Assembly (NCBI GenBank): GCA_021234535.1
Contig: CM037838.1
Span: 8,929,506 to 8,993,505, forward strand
DNA length: 64,000 nucleotides
Reading direction: 5' to 3'
DNA from: Stichopus chloronotus
Lineage: Eukaryota; Echinodermata; Holothuroidea; Aspidochirotida; Stichopodidae
In this document: piece by piece, positions 39,256 through 51,800 of the stretch
Numbering within the stretch: the first letter of the stretch is position 1
Layout of the letters: each line of letters begins with the position of its first letter
Translations under genes and position numbers: made by a program
The notes under the pieces: model-generated
The model's database searches: none
Seen by the model: the letters and a program-made list of their open reading frames with translations, nothing else
Told to the model about the DNA's origin: nothing

Positions 39256-42200
39256 TCCCTAGTTTAGCAACGGTTAAACTGGTCGTGAGTGTACTCGAAA
39301 GGTAACAATACGGAAATCTCCTGTTATCAAGTTTGGTATGTCTGTTAATTGCACCATTCAGACAATTTAGGAAAATAGATATACATTCCGGGTAAAGAAT
39401 TCTGCCATATTGTTTGAAATACTCATAAACTAACAGCAACAACGAGTGTAAACTATTAAAATGTAGTGGTTGACAGATTTCATTCAATTTATCTGTATGC
39501 TTCTTGGAACAGGCAAATTGGAAGTATACTATTAATCAATATTCAGTTGGTCAAAAAGTTGATTGCTGACACCTAAATGAGGTGATCAGTTCGTAGATAC
39601 GGTTTCACTAAAATCAAGGAGTTACCACAATAATGATCAGGCTAGGAGTTACGACTTAAAGGTGTTTTTGATACACCAGTGAGATATGTACTGTTGAATA
39701 CTTACTGTGTGGGCGTGGTCTACTTCTTATAATAAGAACTTTCAAATATGATTTTGTTTGTTTTTTCTTTTACTCTTTTAATGCCGTTTCTCAAGTGGTT
39801 ATACTATTATTATTTGTTGTTAATTGAATGACGTATTCTGTCCATGAACAACGTCGGGTGTACTTTAAAAAAAGTAAAACTTAAGATAAAACAAAGTCTC
39901 ATCCAACTTTTTTCCCGTACACACGTAATCACTTTATTTCGTTTTGTACGCCATGTTGGTGCATTGTAAACGCCTTCTTTCCCTTTAAAGTGGTTCGATG
40001 TCTGCAAAGCAAAGCAATGGACCAAATTTCTAAGAAAATCATTAGACCACGGATAGTCATAAAATCTCCTGAGCGCCTGAGTTTAGCCCTGCAACACATG
40101 TACTGTGTAATTCCACGTATGAACAAATCAACTGTTATTGAGAACTCCAAAACCGTAGACTAACATGCGGAAGTGATGTAATAAATTCTGAGGTTACTCG
40201 GTTCATGGGACGATCCGTTGCCTTTAACCTAGCAATCCGTTTAGAAAAGCGTTAAAGTGCATTGCCCTCATGCAACGTTTATGGGATCTTCCAATATGAC
40301 AATCTTACAGTTGCCAACTTCGCGTATGTAAACCAACATAGGATTGGAGTTGGTATATACATGGAGTTGGTATATACAGACCGACGTAATTTTTTATTCA
40401 CGGTTTTCAATTGTGCCAACAGCCTGGAACTGAATGCACCGCTGTGCTCCAAACTTCCATTCCTTATCAAGGTAGCATACCCCTATTAATTACCCCATTG
40501 ACTTACACACTAAATCGCAAAAGTAATATGGTCTCTAAAGCCTTGTAGAAGTTTTCAACAGATATAAGCTAGCACTCGTTAGAAAGTTGACACATTGGCC
40601 ATCCATGGCTTTTCCAATTTTCCGCACTTTAGCTGGTTAGATTTTCTGCTAGAGGCGGTCCAAGTCACCAGACCTTGTCACTGGGGCAAATCACACATCG
40701 CCTCGAATGATACTGCTCCGCCACCCAAAAGTCCATAACTTTTCCATAATTGCTTCAATTGGAACCACCTTGTATACCTCAACTCACCTTCTTCAATATT
40801 CAATCCACAAAAGGACCCATCTCAAAGGATGAAGTACCAAAAAAGTTGCCCAAATGTCCCTAATAGGGACTTTCACCGACGGCGAACAAAATGCGGAGGG
40901 ATCTCCAACTTCTGTATAGGGTATGCTACCTCAATGGCAAGATACTGAAGATGGTTTCAGTAAAGCGGTAAAACACAGTCATCTGTGTAACGTCTTTCAG
41001 TTTACTTGTTTTGTCACAAAATTTCTAAGAGGAAACAATATACCAGATCAATACAACCGGCCGAAAATAATATTTCGAGTGCTTATGGTTTTGGTTTGTT
41101 TCTTACTTCGCGAAAATCGTTTTACACACATATCAGTGTTGCCATAGGAAGATTGGAATAACACTCATTACAGTATACGTAGAAAGTAAGCAAATAATGA
41201 TGACGTTAAAAAAAACGTCAAAGAAGAGAGTAAAAATCTCGGCTTTTATTACATATCTGATATCTGATCAAATGGGATTGAAGGTAGATATGAGTGCATT
41301 TAATTATAAGTGTTTGTTATTATTTTGCTTCTTTTAACTTTCATTCTATTCCTAAAAATTTGTATTCCAAAAAGTGCATACACATTGTTTGAATACAGGA
41401 GTAAAGACCCATCAAAAGTAGTTTCGTAGTCGTTTTATTCGTGATCAACTCTACAGATTAGGAGAAAGTGTAAAAAGTAAGATACAAAAAAAAAAATATC
41501 CAAAGGAGAAAGTAATATTTAGAAAGGCACGTGATGTTGCCATGGTGACAATTTTAACTGCAGGGGGATTGGAAAAATATTCCAAAAATGTCCATACTAT
41601 AGCATGTAACTGTTGGGTGTGGTAACTCCAGGGAGCTGCCACTCTAACGCTTGTCTGCACACTACCACAAACGAGCATCCCTTCAGCCCACATTCATGCT
41701 GAACACACATCATTACATACCCACATTCACACGCCCACGCACAGTCACGTGCGGAGAAAAGACAGCTGTTATGTGTTATAAATTGCCATAAAGACATTAG
41801 CGGATGACCTTGAACCAACCCAAGGTTATGCTATGGACTAGATACTGGACGTCGGCCTATATTCCTTACTTGAGATCATGTTAGACGGCACTCATGAGGC
41901 TTATCTAGCGTCCAAATTCAGCTTTAATATGTTACTATTTTATTTACGATGGCCTTCCCACTAATTGACGTGGGCTGTTAATGATTTTGAGTAACACCAT
42001 GGATTGTATTTCAGTTTAAGACATTTCCTTTACAGGTTGCACAATTCACATTCACAGTAATGAATTGTCAAAGGTTAATTCAAAACCCACGGGCGAAATC
42101 CAGTCACAATTATTGCCACAGTACACGGTACATCTGATGTTATTACCATATTTTGGCCTCAGATTACTGGCATGGCCGGTGGTATTAAACACTGTGCCTT

Positions 42201-43427
42201 TAAGGTTCTTTGTTGTTGTTGTAGCATATATTCAATAAACGACCTACTTTACGAAGTAGGCCTATATATACTTCACTGGTAATTGTCTCCATGTAGATAG
42301 TTTGTATGCGTTGTGGCATACTGCATACGGTAGATCCAGGGAACTGTAATGGTGGATCATGATACGCCTACATAGTACAACGTAGTGTTGCAAAGGTCAT
42401 GCATGAAGGACTTCGCATCCGTGTATCACACTTTGTCTGTGGGAGTTGGAGGTACAGGCTATTACTATGATTCCAGGGTAGGCGGTCCCTTTGCCAATGA
42501 AGGACTTGTGTCCAATCTAACATGTTTCTTTTGTGTGTGCGTGTGGGTGTGTGTTTGCGTGTAGGTGTGTGTTATTCTGACTTCCCAGTGTGATGTATTT
42601 GGGGGATACTGTGAGAGGAAAAGTGAAGTAGTATTTTCATTAAAAGTTATGTTTCACGAACGAAATATCGTCAAAGCGGTAAAAAAATTCAAGAGTAAGC
42701 GAATGACGAATAAAGCTCTTGTCAAGGTAGTTTATCAACATGATTCCATTGAGAGTTTGGTCAAACAAGCTGTTTGACAAGATGAATTTCGCTGTGCGGT
42801 CACATCTGCATAAAACCGTGTCTGACAATTCCATGGACATACCGTAGTAATGCTGTTGTGTGAGTTGAATAGCCCACATGCAGCTATTTTTTGTAACCTT
42901 AGACACCGAAGTTGCAAAAGTCCATCTGATTCGTACTGATTGTGATTTCGTAAGAAGTTAAGATACAACAAATTAATAATTCAGTTGAAGGAATTCTTTT
43001 TATTTTATTTTCTTTTTTGTGTAGTGGATACTACCTGCAGAGGAGTAACGTAAAACAACAGCATATCGGATTAATGAAAGACGCCAAGTTAATCAAAATG
43101 AAAATAATTTTATAAGACATGCCAGTACGTGTATCTTGAATGAATTCCGTGTTAAGTGTTGAATGTATCTCACCGCTAAACGAAAATAACGAGCTGGTTC
43201 GCTCACAATTCGCGAGTAGCCTACAACAGCCAACAAAATGACGTCATCGAGAGTCCTCGCGGGGACTCTTCAAGATTGTGACTTGGAAATCTCTTGCAGT
43301 TTCAAGAGATGGTAATGACTCATTTGAGCAAGTCCAACACAAATCACTTGTGATTAAAACTCCCAGGTTACGGTACATATCAATTCATATACGATGTGTC
43401 ATTTCTTAACCCAATAGCCAAGTTAAA
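39256..43427. other. Non-coding stretch, about 4.2 kb
   Basis: No gene-like frame above 88 codons. Short items: a two-copy 17-bp repeat GGAGTTGGTATATACAT (40346 and 40363), a TGACGTT/AACGTCA hairpin with six-A loop (about 41200-41220), a CCTACTT-TACG-AAGTAGG hairpin containing a TAGGCCTA (42257-42264), a degenerate GT-rich tract (42531-42572) and a TGACGTCA at 43239-43246. Confidence 0.5.
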
Positions 43428-43444
43428 ACACACACACACACACA
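43428..43444 (+). repeat. (AC)n dinucleotide microsatellite
   Basis: About eight uninterrupted AC units followed by an A run. Confidence 0.95.
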
Positions 43445-43537
43445 AAAAAAAACGTCTGAGTTGAGGACAACTAGCATGAATTAGTATATGCAACAGAAAT
43501 ATATTCAGCATTTTTTTTCACGCCTGATCATGATTCA

Positions 43538-43758
43538 TTGTTTTATCATTAGTTATTGTTCACATCATTTTTTGTTTGTTCTGATTATATAATTATTGTT
43601 ATTATCATTGTGACTATTGTCAATATTATTTTTTGCAGTTCTGATATAGTGTATAATTACTGTTATCGTTATAGCTATTGTTAATATTATGTTTTTAATT
43701 CTGATTAGAGTATAATTATTTTCACCATGACAACTATCACCATTGTAACTATATCGTC
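43538..43758 (+). repeat. 60-bp minisatellite, about 3.7 units
   Basis: TTCTGAT begins units at 43579, 43639 and 43699, exactly 60 bp apart. Each unit continues with TATAATTA, TTRTYATYRT, CTATTG and AATATTAT-like blocks. The sequence from 43538 aligns with the last two thirds of a unit. Units have diverged considerably, and trinucleotide-like ATT/ATC runs inside suggest origin from an ATT-type microsatellite. Confidence 0.75.
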
Positions 43759-44994
43759 GTCTTAGTTATACTATTACTAGTGTTGTTATTTTCCCCTCCT
43801 TAACATCCTGACAAGAGCTGGCTTTGTCCAGCGTACCATCCTAGGTTTCTGAATAGACATCTCCATACTAAGTGCGTAAAATTCTTTCTAAAGTGTACCT
43901 AGAAAAAAAAATAAGAAATAGATCTCATAAAGCTTTAAACATTCATTCAAATCACTTTAAGTGACGTACTCAAATTACTTACTTTTTTTTCCAAAGACAT
44001 TGCATCTTTTTACAGACCTGAAATCACTGATTAACTTTTATATCGCGACTTGATTCTGCAAGTCATCTCCATGCAGCATGCTATTCAAGAAAAAAAAACT
44101 TTTCTATATATGTCATAGAAACGTTTTAATGTTAGAAGTCAAACAAAAGCAAGTAATGTGAGTTGTATATGAGGGAACATCACAAGTTGAGCGAATAAAT
44201 GTCAACGTGTTATATCACAGCCATGGAAAAAGTGATATGAAGATTTGAGTTGGTTGGGGTAAGATTCATCCTTCAAACTCTTTTTCAAAATATATTTTCT
44301 TGTAATCATAATATTTAGATACACATCCTGAAACCACGTCTGCTGTATAACCATTATAGGCAGCACCTCGAATTGTGTACAGATTTAGGTCACCAGCATG
44401 AATTAGTATTATTATTACTGTTTTTAACATTATTATATACCTTCATGGACAAAATCGATTCAAACATTTTTCTCTCCGTCTCTCCATGAAAGTCAATTTA
44501 TAAAGATATTATACAAACATCGGTTTTGTTAATATTTGCACCGCGAATTCACTGCCAGATGTAGAAAAGTAAGGAAAGCTGATAAATTTCTTTACGTTTT
44601 GAAATCGTTCATGCCTATAATTGCATACTTTGCATATATTTATTTGAGAGGATAAATGCTAAGCTAAACATTAGAAAGACTTCTTTTATACATTGAAATT
44701 TGTACTTCCTGTCGGAAAGCATGTTATTCTTGATGGTAAATCTCCAAGTAAGAATAAATCAAAATATTGTGACCTATGTTCAATATTTTATTAATACCAG
44801 GATTTGCCTGAAGTGTAAATACACACTATTCAATATAATGTAAATAATGCACATATTATTCTTGTAAATGTTAATATTGTGAAGACATTGCTTTTACTTT
44901 ATTATTGTAAGTAGTACATGTGATACGGAATTGAAATAACACCATAGGAAAAGAACTGATCAGACCAGGGGAATTGGATAAAAAGAGACAAGTT
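43759..44994. other. Non-coding stretch, no feature seen
   Basis: AT-rich with a short ATT run near 44405-44435. No gene-like frame: minus-strand 44871-45089 is leucine-rich because it reads a trinucleotide microsatellite. Confidence 0.55.
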
Positions 44995-45180
44995 ATTATC
45001 AGTACTAGCGGTAGTACAAATATTAATAGTAGTAGCAGAAGTATTAATAGTGGGAGAAGTGGGCGTATTAGCACTAGTAGTAGTGTCAAGTAGTGGTAGC
45101 AGCAGTGGCAGTAGCTACAGCAGTAGCAGTAGAAGTATAGTGGGTAGTAATAGCGGTAATAGTGGTAGTAGTCAGTGGCC
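44995..45180 (+). repeat. Imperfect GTA/GCA trinucleotide microsatellite, left part
   Basis: Dense runs of AGTAGTAG and GCAGTAGC variants with phase-preserving substitutions. Apparent serine-rich (plus) and threonine- or leucine-rich (minus) frames are products of the repeat. The tract resumes after an interruption at 45181-45375. Confidence 0.9.
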
Positions 45181-45375
45181 CCGTAAGGATGAAATGAATG
45201 GGCACATCAAGTGCGTGTCCAGGATTTTTAGTTGGGGGGCTCAGGAAGGGTGAAGTCCTTTTGTATGCAGTACCATCGACTGATGCACAGCCGACAAGCA
45301 AATATTTTGTTCTTTACAAACCCCCAGATGGCCGGAAACAGCACTTCCCGGGTATACGCTGTATGCACCCCACTG
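45181..45375. mobile_element. Non-repetitive insert inside the GTA microsatellite
   Basis: Some 195 bp of unique sequence splits the trinucleotide tract. It contains CCAGGATTTTTAGTTGGGGG near 45221, a pattern I associate with dispersed deuterostome repeats, and a CCCGGG. No terminal repeats are obvious. Whether it was inserted, or two tracts formed on both sides of it, cannot be told from one sequence. Confidence 0.35.
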
Positions 45376-45475
45376 CCACTGTTAGTAGTAACTGTAGTAG
45401 TGGCAATAGCAGAAACCGTGGTAATGTAGTGGGGTAGTAAGCTGCAGCAGTAGGCCTAGCAGTATGCCATGTAGT
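45376..45475 (+). repeat. Imperfect GTA trinucleotide microsatellite, right part
   Basis: Continues the GTAGTA/GCAATA pattern and ends in an ATT-rich run near 45478-45505. Contains one TAGGCCTA at 45451-45458. Confidence 0.85.
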
Positions 45476-47656
45476 AACAATATTATTGTTATTAATATTA
45501 TTAAACCTGGTGTTGGGTCAAGTATTTTAAAAAACCATATAAACACCACCATTCTTAGCAAAGTGATTGTAGCATGTATAGCTGTACATGTTAAATTCGT
45601 TAGTAACTCGCAAATTGCGACTTGCGCGTAAAGTTCATAAACATTTTGACAAGAACAGGATCGCCTCAGAGAAGGGTACCAGCCATTTTTGCCTCCATTG
45701 AGCTTATGTAAGTCGAATTATGATGTCAAACAACCTCTGATCAGCTGATGGCAGGCAGGAACGAAATGTATTTATTTGCTCATACCTATGAAATCCACGA
45801 ATGTAAATACACTTGTCCACCATATTTTGTGTTGAATTACTGGGGTGTATCATGTAATCATCGACCTATATAAAAACTTTGGTTAGGGTCTATGCATAAC
45901 GTTTAAATTATTTGACAATAAATAATAAAGAAAGGCAAAATCTTTTCAACTACAAGTGGTCAGGTTAAAAGTAGTCATCGCCGAATGGCACCGTCTTGAT
46001 TGGTTTTGATGAACTTTCAAAGTGCAATATATTGAATAGCAGGCAGTTGGAATTTAGTGATGGTGTTCACCACAACGTATAGAGTCTCTTATTTAATGGT
46101 GATATTTCATTGTCAAAAATTAGTCTCATTTTTATCGGAGATATGGCTCGCCACAGCATATATGAAAGCTGAGCTTGTAAAGTATCGTCAAGGGGGGTAA
46201 GATGGAAATTTGGTTTTGCAGTTTGTGTGTTATGATGTTTTGCCCTTTTTCGTGTTGCTAACGATTAATTGCACAGAAGATAGCCACAGGTCAGGATACC
46301 GCATGGGATCAAAAATGATATAGAAAAACAACAATTGATATTTCTATGAGATGGCCGCCATTAAGGAACGTTAGCTTATTGTTTCACTTGACACGTGGTT
46401 CCTCCGGTGAAACAATGACAAACAAATTTCTGTATTTAATGTTTAAACAAGTTAACATATTTAACATATACATATGCTTCACATAACTGTGCATAATTCA
46501 TAAGCAAAAGTTTGGTCTTCGACAAATAAATGTCCCCCTTGCAGTAATTTGTTGTAGATGTGCAGGGTTGTCGAGTTTAAAGCATGCTATAGTAAGTAGA
46601 ATAGTGTATATTGATGTAACTATATATACTTCCATGTGTCGTAACCCTTGACCTAGAGAGCCACTTGCTTGTTCTCACTTTTGTACTTCGCTGTTGTAAC
46701 CAATCTGGAATTTTCTTGTGTACATGCCGTGTCTTCACTTTCTGTAATTCGTTTGTTTGTTTGTTTTTGTTTTATTTTTAACTATCTATTTTGTTCTAAT
46801 CATTTACTGAAGAACTGTTCATCAACAAGGCATTAAAATGGAATTCTCAAAAGTTTACGTGAAAAAATATAGACAAAAACAAGAAAAATATATATAAGAC
46901 ACATAGTCTAGCTACGTGCAATAAATAATCCACATCTTTATTGTGTAAATAAAGTGTAACACGATAGATAAAACCATGGAAGCGTCGATCCTGGGGAACA
47001 AGGAGGCAATCATTGTGCCCCCGGACAATAATGTTGCAAATTTATCGTTTCCCCTCCCCCCCCCCCCTCCTCACCCAATAATTCATGCATAGTAATAGAA
47101 GAGACAGCGTACTAAAATGTATAACGTAGTGAGGTAAAAATTTTACATTTAACTTAATGTAAATTAACAGTATACGTTTTAGTTTTTCGTCAAAAGTGAC
47201 TGGTCTTACTAAAATCTCTTGTGACGTCAGTCGCTTCTTGATAACTCTCTGGAAAGGTTGCCATAGTTACTCTTTGTACGTATACTCGTGCACAGTTGTA
47301 ATACTATCATGATGCATATCAAAGGCGTATATACATACACGGTCTTCCGGTGTTTTATTGCTACTAAACTTGTGACCTTAGCAGAATGTTATCAAGAAGA
47401 AACTGACGTCACATCATATATTGATAAGAAGAACAATCACCTTTACTGCACTCTCCCATCTAGCTCTTTCGACAAATGTATATCCCCATTTCGGATATGA
47501 TACATTTTTAAAACACTTCAGATAGCTATTCATAGATTTTCTATTGAAAATAAAGTCGTCGTCCACTTGCCCCTCTGAAATATTATTACTTTTACGGACA
47601 TGATTCGCTCTTATATCAATTACACATGTCAATGGCTAAGCAACATGATTTTGAGT
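45476..47656. other. Non-coding stretch
   Basis: No gene-like frame. A (GTTT)n-like tract lies near 46748-46775 and a 12-base C run at 47056-47067. TGACGTCA occurs at 47222-47229 and 47404-47411. Confidence 0.5.
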
Positions 47657-47880
47657 GGGGGGGGGGGGGGCACATATTGGATGAGAAGCAAATTTATGTC
47701 CCGAAAGTGGCAACCCTCCGCAAAGGGGAAGGAATTTGGGGTAGGGTATGTTACGTTAGACAAGTGCAGTCAAATTTGAGCGAATATTTAGGGGGAAATG
47801 TCCCCCAAATCTGTGGTACTGGAGTCATTTCCCCATTGCTCCCCATTGCCCCCTCGACGCTTCTTACGCCTATGTCACAT
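47657..47880 (+). repeat. G-run and C-rich dispersed-type repeat
   Basis: Begins with 14 consecutive G (47657-47670). It continues through GGGGGAAATGTCCCCCAAAT (inverted GGGGGA/TCCCCC, near 47792-47811) and ends CCCCCTCGACGC...ACGCCTATG. This arrangement is typical of a widespread family I recall in echinoderm and amphioxus sequence; that is memory, not a search. No coding capacity. Confidence 0.4.
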
Positions 47881-48581
47881 TCAAATCCACTGTATGCCTG
47901 ATAGCATCGTTGAACTGTGGTTCAGTACCATGGACAGGGTTACGGGAGGCGGAACGTTTTTTCGCCATAAACATTTTTTCATCGCCCACAACTTAACACG
48001 CATTAAGTTAATAACGAAAAGAAGCAATAGTCTTACAGTAGTGGGAACTACTACTGTTCCCGAGGATGGTGGGCGTTTAACTGCGGGTATCACCGTACTG
48101 TTATAAATGATGATCGTGACGGGGTAAAATTACTGCACGTTCCCTACCTGAAATACGAGTAGCTTTTCTGGGAAAGTTTGTTGAGATTTTGGCAGAGTCT
48201 AGTGGAGGTTCATGTTACTTGCAGTGGTGCTGTGTGCAGTTACAATTGATTCAGTCAGAAATCGACTATATAACAAATCTTTCAGGGCAGGTCCAAGCTA
48301 TTCTGTCCCATAGAGCAAATTTTCAATCGCCTTTGGAACACTTTACATGTGGTATTATTTTTAAAATCTGAATAATTTCAGTTTCTTATTTTTTCCTTTT
48401 TCCTTTTTAATTTTGCCCATTACAGTTCACTTATTGGCATAATTTTAATATCAGTATGACGTAGGAGCACATTTGAAATTTTGTCTCCCTACCAGCAACA
48501 TAAGCCATTTTAAGAACTTAGGAATTGGGACTTGAGGATTCTTTCTTTCAATATTTTAGTTTAGTTGCAGTTTTTTCAATG
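47881..48581. other. Non-coding stretch, no feature seen
   Basis: Short open frames on both strands (70 and 102 codons), no recognised motif. Confidence 0.5.
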
Positions 48582-48800
48582 GTATACAAATGCCTGCTTG
48601 GCTTGGCTCCACTCTACCTTCCAATCTCTTCACTCTTTCTAACGCCACTTTTTTACCAAATACTACCTCAAACTTTTGTTATAGATCACTCTTAATTTGT
48701 GATCCTAAATTGTGGAATGCCCTCCCTGTTGATCTCCGGAATCTTTACACAGTTTCAAGAAACACCTAAAACATTTTCTCTTTTCAAATGGGCCTAATTT
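48582..48800 (+). mobile_element. LINE relic: C-terminal end of a reverse-transcriptase ORF
   Basis: Plus-strand translation gives VYKCLLGLAPLYLP, the common L-x-K-C-L-H-G-L-A-P-x-Y-L block after the thumb region. In another frame it gives CDPKLWNALPVDLRNL, matching the P-K-L-W-N-S-L-P-x-x-L-R block, and in a third SFKKHLKHFLF, matching S-F-K-x-x-L-K-x-x-L. The three blocks are in the expected order and spacing but need two frame changes and cross a stop. It is an inactive, 5'-truncated non-LTR retrotransposon tail. Confidence 0.85.
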
Positions 48801-51800
48801 TGTAATGAAACTCAATGTTAAGTTATGTGTCTTTTACATACATTTCATATTCTGTTCTGTTTCTTATCATTTAAGATCTTTATATTGTTTTCAGCACGAC
48901 CGCGCATGCCTTGTTGTCAAGGTAGAGGCTGTTGCTAAAACCTTTCATTCATTCATTAGGCTAATTAGGTATTTGTTCAAATTGCTGTGTCCCGTACGTC
49001 CGATTTTCAATGTATTTTAAGGTTTGATATGCAGAGACAAAAGCATTGTTTGTGACATTCAGTGAGGTTCTCGTTCAGGACATTGCTCAACAAGATCCAC
49101 AGGGGAAAAAAAATCCGAAGTTTTATTCACCATGAATTCTACAATCGAATTAATAAACGCGACAGAACGGGATAGAAAAAAATGTAAGGACAACTGCTTT
49201 TCAATGTAACATACTGTGGAAACGTTCCAACGCCTTGTCAATGTCACTGGTAGCAATTACACCACACACCAAAACTCAGTACAAATCTTGGGGTCATTAA
49301 TTAGTCACGTGGCATGTAGAATTATGATTTCAATTAATCACTTGATACAAAACCATTTTTCAAGTTAATTGGGTATCTATAATTCACAGCAATGTGATTC
49401 AATGTGTTCACAGCAGCGCTTATGGATTTAATTCTAGAGTGAAAAGTTAGTGTAACTTAAGCTAACAACCCACACTACATATTTTTCAGTTTTGGTTTTG
49501 TTTTGTTTATTTGTGTTTTCTTTTATTGTTGTTATATTTGTTTTGTTGTTGTTTGTTTGATTGTTTGTTTCATTGCAGTATAAAGCACTTAACACGGTAA
49601 GCACTTATACTTGTAAGCGACAGACTTTAATGCATGGGCCAATGAATTTGATACTTGATTTTACTGTGACGAAATCAATAACAGGGATATAGGGTAGAGA
49701 GACTCGGTGGTATTTGATTTTACGCGACGATGTTCATATGCAATTGTATCATATTCTCGGTGAAATAATTAATACCCACAAAAAAGCTCAACTATTTTCT
49801 TATGATATATCCACCGTTGACATACTGAATGCTCAATCGAAGGCGATATGTACTGACGACAAATTTGAATTCGCTAGAAGTTGCCAAAGCAAGGCTAATC
49901 TTTTTTCCCAAACGTTGACAAGGGACGTACTAGAAACTGGAAATGGATTCCCAGCAGGTGATAAAAGTGAGAAACAAACCGTTTGGTAGAAGAAATATGA
50001 CAAACGGTGACCATGAATTCTTACTTAATTTAGAGCAACTTTTGCGACATTTAAGGCAATCAGATTATCTCCTCAATGTAGATATAATTATTTTTATTCT
50101 TTTTCAGTGAGGAAAGTTTTTAATAGCCTATGTGTCCTCATTAATGTGAAAATGATTTTGTTGGTTCTTTCATGAAGACCCGGTCTACTAACCATCTAGT
50201 AATCAAAATATATCACAACATTCTTTTCCTGGTAATAAACACCGTTAATCGGCCTAATTTACTACATTTTGTAGTATCCTTTATAGCAGACAGACAGCCA
50301 GATCCAACCAAATCGACGGGCCGTTTACATGTTGAAGAAATTGGAGTTCATGTATAGGAGCCTCTCGCGGCAATCATAGAAGCTTAATAAAACGTTGTTA
50401 TGCATGGGAGGATAAATATTCGTTACATAACAATGACATCATTAAATAATAATATGTATAATATATTCACATTTTTTATCAAGCAGGAAGATTCTCTTCA
50501 AATATGTAAAACAAAGCCGCATCATTATATTCGTCACACTATTTTACGTATTCACATAACCGGCACGAAATTCACTCCAGGATTCAGTTGGTACTCTAGA
50601 AAATGTATCTTTTGCAGTCGAATCCACTTATTTGTGGCTGGTGGGACGATAGTACTCAGCCATAAGCAAAACAGTCCTGCGGAGTCAAGTTTATCAACAG
50701 TCACTCAATAGTCATTACTTCTATTGTATTGTTTGTAATGTACCTAGTGACCTATGCTACGTGATGATGTCATCACTTTCAGCCGATTCACTCGCGGATG
50801 AACATGCCGTGTTGTGTATAACGATATTTGCATTTACGGTACCTGTGTGTAACTGAACGCTTCGACAACGCACACGGTATGTGTTGTTCAATATACACAT
50901 TTCGCAGCACAACATGCTGGCCTGTGTGCCTTTCAGTTGTATGTTTTTATAATTAACGGAAATACAGTTTCTTTCGGGTGTCCACAGCTGTCGAAAATTG
51001 CTGTTTTTTGTTTCAATGTAATAACTTATATTCAACAATTTAACCTTCAACTATTCAACAGAAATTAGAACTCGTCAAACAAAGCAAATGCAATATAGAC
51101 CTATAATTTCAAACTGACATTTCTGTGAGGGCAGTTAATGTTGCACATAATACATATTGAGTCGTTTGCGTGGGTGATGCTATATGGGCAGTTTGAAAAT
51201 ATCTTGAAACTGCTTGAACAATCATCACAGTCATCCAGACTTAATCTAAGAAAGATTTAATTTAGTTGTTACCACTGATTAGTTTGAAAAATTGACCGTA
51301 GGCCTATTTGTCTTTTTCATATTTACACTCAGGAAAACAAGTAGGCCTATACAGTTGCGTTTTACGAGCCGTGATTGGTAAAACAATGTTAATAAAGGAG
51401 AAAATTAAAGTAAAAATATCTGATACAGCTAGGCCTACTTTGACAAGCGATGTCCTTATTGAGGGTGGCTTTCCGTGCATGTTTTGCTCTGCCTGTGTGT
51501 AACTCCTACTTACAATTATAGGGAAAGACTACATATATGTTGTCCGGGTGAGGACCCTAACGTATCCCGGTTCTCAAAATTGTTCTGTCTCCTAAGAGTG
51601 AATGCTCCGACTTAATGTTCATTTGCCCTAATTAAGATGTCACACTACTATAGCGCCAACACTTTTCAAGAACTTAGGCCTAGTTAATGGAATTATGACA
51701 TACTTGATCCTTGGTTTTTGTCAATGAAAAATCAGTCAAAAATCATGTGTTTCTTCTTTCAGTTAGATTTTATACACAATTTGTTGGTAGAAACCTAACA

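Noticed and set aside
39107..39487. 126-codon minus-strand open frame, the longest in the window
   Set aside because: It overlaps a family A transposon copy and a 33-bp tandem duplication that generates its internal 11-residue repeat. No recognisable domain.
44871..45301. Leucine-, serine- and threonine-rich frames
   Set aside because: Direct translations of the GTA-type trinucleotide microsatellite on either strand.
49714..49989. 91-codon frame with fairly balanced residue composition
   Set aside because: No recognised family, no flanking exon signals and no repeat relation. Kept only as a chance frame.
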